In this document: positions 59,739 through 64,000 of the stretch, piece after piece
Layout: the number at the start of each line of letters is the position of its first letter
Position numbering within the stretch: position 1 is the first letter of the stretch
Source of the DNA: JAJEFO01 sp965208685
GTDB taxonomy: Bacteria > Pseudomonadota > Alphaproteobacteria > Rhodobacterales > Rhodobacteraceae
Length of the DNA: 64,000 bases
NCBI GenBank assembly: GCA_965208685.1
Contig: CBDBPL010000007.1
Span: 4,092,001 to 4,156,000 of the forward strand
Direction: 5' to 3'
Made by a program: the position numbers and the translations under genes
Notes under the pieces: model-generated
Database searches by the model: none
Told to the model about the DNA's origin: nothing
Seen by the model: only the letters and a program-made list of their open reading frames with translations

Positions 59739-60135
59739 ATGACCGACCTGAGAGCGAAGCCGGCATCGCTGGCGGCAGCGCCGCACCGGCGAAACGGCGA
59801 TCGGCATCGACTGCATCTCGCCAGGCACGGGGCAGCCGAGGCGGGCTTTCGCGGACTCCACCCTGGACGAGCTCGCCGCCTCGATCCGCGAGAAAGTGAT
59901 CATCCAGCCCCTGATCCTCCGGAAGAGCCCGCGTGACCCGGCCGCTACGAATTCGTCGCCGGCGAGCGCCGGTGGCGGGCCGCGCAGCGCGCGCCGCGGA
60001 AAGGGACTTGGCGGCCGCGCTCGGAATGAAGGTCAGCATCGACCATGTGGCAGACGGCGAGGCGGGCACGGTGACGTTCCGTTGCAGCACGCAGGCGCAG
60101 CTGGACGAACTCTGTCGGGAATTGCTGGCAGGTCC
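59739..60135 (+). pseudogene. parB: parB, frameshifted and missing its centre
   Basis: Fragments in order across frames: QPRRAFADSTLDELAASIRE, KVIIQPLILRKSP, then in another frame RYEFVAGERRWRAAQRA, then directly AAERDLAAALGMKVSIDHVA and TQAQLDELCREL. These are the N-terminal nuclease-like domain and the C-terminal dimerisation domain of a ParB partition protein. The helix-turn-helix centre (about 120 residues) is absent. Whether an intact parB exists elsewhere cannot be seen here. Confidence 0.65.
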
Positions 60136-60226
60136 AAGGCGTCAAAGCACGGAGACGCGCTTGCACGATCATGCCAGTTCCTTCTCCGGAGCGCATCACT
60201 TCCTGAAGGACTGCGACGGGTCAACA

Positions 60227-60478
60227 ATGGCCGCCGCTGCCGAGATGTGGGCCGAAAGGCATCATGGCATGGTCAAGGCTGAAAAGGGCACGGCGGGATT
60301 TGATGGCACCGTGCCGGACGGTCGGAAGCTGCAGGTCAAGTCGAAGAAACATGGCGCGCCGTCGCCTTGGCGATGCAAGCTCCCCACACCCAAAGAGCTT
60401 GCCTTTTGGCAAAAGATTGCCAATATTGTGCCAAGCGGCAAACGAGGGTTCCGAGATGCCACAGCTGCAATCTATTAA
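60227..60478 (+). pseudogene. Fragment with a PD-(D/E)XK-like core
   Basis: The frame reads MAAAAEMWAERHHGMVKAEK, GTAGFDGTVPDGRKLQVKSK, then loses structure and runs into the antitoxin start. GFDG..(K)LQVKSK resembles the D-x(n)-QxK centre of a nuclease fold. Too short for a firm call. Confidence 0.3.
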
Positions 60479-60869
60479 GAAAACCGAGTTTCAGCCGACC
60501 GCGCCGAAGATCTCGGACGCGGAGGGCGAAGCCATGGGACGTGCAGTGGTGAATCTCTTCGCTCGTTGGGGCCTGACAGACGCTCAGGCCTGCGTGCTGC
60601 TCGGCGAGATGTCACGGCGCACCTGGGCGCGCTGGAAAACTGGGGCCATTGGCCGTGTCCCTCGTGATCTCAAGGCGCGCCTGTCCTGCCTCATGGGAAT
60701 TCACAAGGCCCTGCGGATCATCTTCAAGGATGCAGAGCGTTGCTACGGCTGGATCAATCGCGCGAATGACGCCTTCGGCGGGGCATCGGCCCGTGACATA
60801 ATGCTGGGTGGTGAACTCACCGACATCATGCGCGTACGACGCTACCTTGACAGTGTTCGAGGTGGTTGA
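60456..60869 (+). CDS. Xre/MbcA/ParS-type antitoxin (DUF2384)
   Basis: 137 residues from ATG 60456. An N-terminal helix-turn-helix (LFARWGLTDAQACVLLGEMS, RRTWARWKTGAIG) is followed by the DUF2384 toxin-binding part (LMGIHKALRIIFKDAERCYG, WINRANDAFGGASARDIMLG, GELTDIMRVRRYLD). It overlaps the toxin start by four bases (TTGA), the usual coupling of Xre-RES pairs. Confidence 0.85.
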   Translation: MPQLQSIKKTEFQPTAPKISDAEGEAMGRAVVNLFARWGLTDAQACVLLGEMSRRTWARWKTGAIGRVPRDLKARLSCLMGIHKALRIIFKDAERCYGWINRANDAFGGASARDIMLGGELTDIMRVRRYLDSVRGG

Positions 60870-61576
60870 ACTTGGATGCGCCAAACGTCGTTCGCGTGAC
60901 ATGGGCCAAGACGCATCGGATCACGAGGTCCCGCTTCCCGCCTGTCGCCCTCTTCGAGGACATAGCTGATCCAGCGGACTGGAACGCCATTCTCTCGGCC
61001 GAAGCGAAAACCAGCACGCGCCTGGTCGAGCACGTCGGCATGCTTGATCTTGTTCCCGAGGAACGTCGCGTTGCAGGTGCCGGTGCCTCGTGGGCGATGG
61101 CCCCCTTTGTTCACACCTCAACCGACCGACCGAGCCGCTTCAGTGACGGTTCCTTCGGTGTATGCTACGCGGGAGACTGCATTGAGGTCGCGCTCTTCGA
61201 GACGATGCACCATCATGCCGCATTCATGGCCGCCACGAAAGAGGCGCCGGGCTGGACATCGGATTTCCGCGAGCTTGCGGGAGTCCTGGACGCCGAGCTT
61301 CATGACGTAACGGATACAGGCCGGTTCGCCGAAGTGCACGACCCGGAAAGTCATGCGACATCCCAGGATCTCGGTGCGATGCTGCGGGCTGCCAGTTCAA
61401 ACGGTGTTCTTTACCGAAGCGTCCGGTTTCCTGAGGGCTTGGCAGTCGCGCTCTTCTGGCCAGACGTGGCTGGCATTCCCGCTCAAGGTGAGCGTTTCTC
61501 GTACTATTGGGACGGTGGCCAAGTCTCCCAGGTCAGGAACCTGAGCAGCGGCGAAGTGTTCAGGGTTGTCGAGTGA
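60866..61576 (+). CDS. RES-domain toxin (NAD+ phosphorylase type)
   Basis: 236 residues, start TTG 60866. RES features include an early conserved Arg region (HRITRSRFPPVALFEDIADP), SRFSDGSFGVCYAGDCIEVA (Arg, Gly-rich), LFETMHHHAAFM (Glu), and GVLYRSVRFPEGLAVALFWP (Ser and Arg). RES toxins deplete NAD+ by phosphorolysis. Complete, and paired with the preceding antitoxin. Confidence 0.85.
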   Translation: MNLDAPNVVRVTWAKTHRITRSRFPPVALFEDIADPADWNAILSAEAKTSTRLVEHVGMLDLVPEERRVAGAGASWAMAPFVHTSTDRPSRFSDGSFGVCYAGDCIEVALFETMHHHAAFMAATKEAPGWTSDFRELAGVLDAELHDVTDTGRFAEVHDPESHATSQDLGAMLRAASSNGVLYRSVRFPEGLAVALFWPDVAGIPAQGERFSYYWDGGQVSQVRNLSSGEVFRVVE

Positions 61577-62180
61577 AGCGCGGCTTTCGAGGGCGACTTG
61601 TCCGGGATTGGCCACGAGGCCACTCCTGCTGGAACCAGGCAGGAACGGACAACGCCATCGAAAGCAAATCGAGAATTTGAGAACCTGCAGTTTCCGAAGA
61701 ATGGATGTCCGGCAACATCTTTCACGAAGTCACGCATCGTCCCTGTCATGGCGTTGCGCTCTTCCGGCGCCTTCAGTGTGGTCCCGTTCCGGAGACGCGG
61801 GAACATGTCCCGTACTTCGTCCTCGCGATTCCGTGCCGAACCGCCAGAGGACCGCCTTGAATGTAGCTTGGCCGCGACAAACCGTTCGACCTCGACCAGG
61901 TCGAGCACCCGGACAAGGCGCTCGTGACTCTCCAGCGGCGCGCAGATCGCCCCGGCAAGCGTCGAATAGGTTTCTCTTGAAACAGGTCCAAGACATTGGA
62001 TACGGTTGATCTCAACGACACGGGGTCGCCTCCTCGACACGCAGGGGGCGGCGGCTCCTGGGCCAGACCGGTGCTCGGACAACCTCCTGAATCAGGTGAA
62101 TTCCTTCAGGAATGCGGCGTGTTGCGAGAGGCTCGAACTACGGCCTTGGATGTCGGCATCAATCCTGAGGGGGACAAAAA
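61577..62180. other. Gene-poor region before the BMP transporter
   Basis: About 600 bases. Minus-strand frames contain pieces such as VSRETYSTLAGAICAPLESH and DLVEVERFVAAKL that may be degraded protein, but nothing can be assigned. A GAGGGGG site at its end serves the transporter gene. Confidence 0.3.
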
Positions 62181-63191
62181 ATGCGACACATGACAATGCA
62201 GAGACGTGCCGTGATGGGGACAATTGCCGCAGCGGTCATCAGCTTGACGGGCCTTCCGGCTTGCGCTGAAGGCGAATCCGTCGTCCTGGTTGCAACCCAA
62301 AAGGCGGGCGACCGCGGACCGATTGACGGATTGATTGAAGGTCTGGAGCAGGCCGAGGCCGAATTTGGCGTCGAGACACGCTTTCTCGAGGCGCTGGACC
62401 CGGCGACCTATGAAAACACGCTGCGCACCTTGGCACGGAGAAACACGGATGTGGTCGTGACCACGTTCTTCGCCATGGGCGCGGCCGTGCAGACCGTCGC
62501 ACCCGAGTTTCCGGACACGAAGTTCGTCGTGATCGTTGCCGCACCCCACGACCCGCCTGTTCCGAACGCGCGGGTGGCGGGCTATTCAACGCAGGAAAAC
62601 GGCTATCTCGCTGGGACATTTGCTGCGTCCGTGAGCGACAGCGGCCAGCTTGGGCTGATCGCGGGCGTGCCGTTGCCCTATGTCTGGGCGGACTACAACG
62701 CCATGCTGTCCGCGGCCAGGCTGGTGAACCCGGACGCATCGTTGACGGCGGCCTTCGTGCAGTCGTTTGAAGATCCGGTCAAAGGCAAGGAAGTGGCGGC
62801 GAGCCTCTATGATCAAGGCATCGACGCGATTTACACCGGAGCGGCGGCCAGCGACCTGGGCGTGGTGGAAGCGGCTGCGGAGGTTGACAAGACCGTTGTC
62901 GTGGCCTCGCCCCCCCTGGTGGAAAGAGCCCCCGGAAACGTGGGGTTCGTGGCATCTTTCGAGTGGGCGCGCACGCTGATGATCGAAGTCGAGAATGCGC
63001 TGAGCGACGACTTCCAGTCGGGGTTCCGTGTTGGTGGCGTGGCCAGTGGCGAGATCGTGATGACATTCTCGGACGAATATGCGGCATCCAACGACAAGGC
63101 GACGGCTGCTCGTGCCGCGACCGAGGCTGCATTTGAGGCGATAAGGTCAGGAGCGATCACCGTTCCATACGACGAGACCGAACCGCAGTAA
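62181..63191 (+). CDS. BMP-family ABC transporter substrate-binding protein
   Basis: 336 residues with a GAGGGGG ribosome site. Signal peptide: QRRAVMGTIAAAVISLTGLP and ACA. The body is a type-1 periplasmic binding fold: VVLVATQKAGDRGPIDGLIE, TTFFAMGAAVQTVAPEFPDT, RVAGYSTQENGYLAGTFAAS, LGLIAGVPLPYVWADYNAML, and YDQGIDAIYTGAAASDLGVV. BMP proteins deliver nucleosides or related compounds to YufOPQ-like importers. The next gene encodes the matching ATPase, and permeases are expected beyond the window. Confidence 0.88.
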   Translation: MRHMTMQRRAVMGTIAAAVISLTGLPACAEGESVVLVATQKAGDRGPIDGLIEGLEQAEAEFGVETRFLEALDPATYENTLRTLARRNTDVVVTTFFAMGAAVQTVAPEFPDTKFVVIVAAPHDPPVPNARVAGYSTQENGYLAGTFAASVSDSGQLGLIAGVPLPYVWADYNAMLSAARLVNPDASLTAAFVQSFEDPVKGKEVAASLYDQGIDAIYTGAAASDLGVVEAAAEVDKTVVVASPPLVERAPGNVGFVASFEWARTLMIEVENALSDDFQSGFRVGGVASGEIVMTFSDEYAASNDKATAARAATEAAFEAIRSGAITVPYDETEPQ

Positions 63192-63260
63192 GCCACGATC
63201 AGCCACGGCAACGGGCGCTCGGTACAAGCTGGACACCGCCTGCTCCAGACAGTGATCACC

Positions 63261-64000
63261 ATGAATGCTGCTCTGCAATGCACCGGGGTTGATGTGCGCT
63301 TTGGCGCCGTGCACGCGCTGCGCGACGTGTCCCTGTCGTTTGAACAAGGCAAGATACACGCGTTGCTTGGGCAGAATGGCGCGGGGAAGTCGACCTTGGC
63401 GCGGGCGTTGTCCGGCGTGCTGGTGCCGCGGTCAGGCCGCCTGCAGATAGCATCGCACGACGTTGCCTTTGGCGACGCGGCCGCCGCGCAGGCAGCCGGA
63501 CTGGACATCGTGCACCAGCGCCCTGTGCTGCCACCGGCGTTCTCGGTGTCCGAGGCGCTGGAATTTGCCTCGGCGCGCAAGATGGGCGGGCCAGTCTATT
63601 CGAGACGCGGAATTGACGCGGCTTGGCAAGACCGCCTGAGCGAGGCTGGCATACAGGTTTCCACATCAGCCAGGCTGTCGAGCTTGCCGGTGGAAACCGT
63701 GCAGGCGATCGAGATCACGCGCGCCCTGGCCAATGACGCGCGAGTCCTGATCCTGGATGAACCGACAGCGCTTCTGCCGCCGGAAGCCATCGATGCGTTC
63801 TTTGACCAGCTGCGCACGCTCCGGGACGCGGGAGTCACCCTGATCGTCATCCTGCACAAGCTCAAGGAGGTGATGGTCCTTGCCGACACGGTGTCCATCT
63901 TGCGGCAAGGGGACCTGGTGCTGTCACCGACGCCAATCCAGGACCTGGATGAAGGCAGGATCAGGGACTTGATGATCGGCACGCAAGATCCGGTCAGGAC
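63261..64000 (+). CDS. ABC transporter ATP-binding protein, C-terminus beyond window
   Basis: Open from ATG 63261 to the edge (246 codons). First nucleotide-binding domain: Walker A LLGQNGAGKSTLARALSGVL, Q-loop DIVHQRPVLPPAFSVSEALE, Walker B VLILDEPTALLPPEAIDAFF, and H-loop LIVILHKLKEVMVLADTVSI. The signature motif is weak (SSLPVETVQAIEITRALAND instead of LSxGxxQ), common in the double-domain sugar/nucleoside importers (about 500 residues). It follows the BMP-binding protein after 69 bases and probably forms the importer's ATPase. Confidence 0.85.
   Translation, partial: MNAALQCTGVDVRFGAVHALRDVSLSFEQGKIHALLGQNGAGKSTLARALSGVLVPRSGRLQIASHDVAFGDAAAAQAAGLDIVHQRPVLPPAFSVSEALEFASARKMGGPVYSRRGIDAAWQDRLSEAGIQVSTSARLSSLPVETVQAIEITRALANDARVLILDEPTALLPPEAIDAFFDQLRTLRDAGVTLIVILHKLKEVMVLADTVSILRQGDLVLSPTPIQDLDEGRIRDLMIGTQDPVR

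Noticed and set aside
58031..59899. 622-codon plus-strand frame
   Set aside because: Mostly antisense to the IS110 transposase.
61504..62082. Possible rsmG fragment (VSRET...) near the parB relic
   Set aside because: Only a five-residue match to the RsmG start; the rest does not fit.

Overview
The window looks like a GC-rich alphaproteobacterial chromosome. Supporting evidence is the rpoZ-rsh-DUF2062 block, a Rhodobacter-type porin, kynureninase, ispH, rnhA, nusG, rplK and rplA, and BMP-type ABC transporter genes. I cannot name a genus. Two things dominate. One is a very high load of mobile elements and toxin-antitoxin-like modules. The other is a large number of frameshifted, nonsense-interrupted or truncated genes, which suggests ongoing genome erosion unless some of it is assembly error. 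No tRNA, rRNA or CRISPR array was recognised.

Layout. 0-8 kb: two TbpB-like surface lipoproteins (one cut by the window edge, one frameshifted) flank a porin, a broken XRE regulator, a frameshifted five-repeat CxxC protein, a relic of a module also found in the AbiEii-like toxin at 53 kb, and a transposase tail. 7.3-11.3 kb: DUF2062, rsh (ppGpp) and rpoZ on the minus strand, with a divergent NYN nuclease. 11.5-13.4 kb: decayed MNT-HEPN and intact VapBC-like modules. 13.8-24.6 kb: a TnpB whose C-terminus has been replaced by a piece of IscB, an apparently intact iscB element, a lipoprotein subtilase, a Rieske protein missing a cluster ligand, a relic zone, hipBA-1, and a second iscB element with damaged protein but an elaborate putative omega-RNA hairpin. 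24.6-34.7 kb: a membrane protein, hipBA-2 between two IS5-type copies, an SRPBCC protein, TacAT, an integrase fragment, and an IS607-like element that splits a marR gene. 34.8-39 kb: remnants of aromatic and tryptophan catabolism around an intact kynureninase. 39.4-42.8 kb: an AlbA_2/Schlafen-type protein, MITE-like repeats, and a DUF6036-type nucleotidyltransferase with a small partner.

43.3-51.5 kb is mostly housekeeping: ispH, a methyltransferase, a GST and rnhA on plus, then rplA, rplK and nusG on minus with an unusual 545-bp gap between nusG and rplK, a PLP decarboxylase and an epimerase. 52.2-56.2 kb holds the best candidate for an undescribed system. It is a compact four-gene cassette made of an AbiEi-like antitoxin, an AbiEii-like nucleotidyltransferase of twice the usual length, an unrecognised 211-residue protein, and a second AbiEii-type nucleotidyltransferase, with stop/start overlaps at two of the three junctions. 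The extra C-terminal module of the long toxin recurs as a relic at 3.8-4.9 kb in a different protein context. 56.6-64 kb: Uma2 protein, istB relic, an IS110 element with room for a bridge RNA, a decayed parB, an Xre-RES toxin pair, and the start of a BMP-family ABC importer.

Functionally, the window combines stringent-response and translation housekeeping with at least seven toxin-antitoxin-like loci (VapBC, HipBA twice, TacAT, MNT-HEPN, Xre-RES, AbiE-like) and four element types that are, or may be, guided by RNA (IscB, the RuvC-type TnpB chimera, IS607 TnpB, IS110). All family assignments come from motif recognition by eye. No database search was run.
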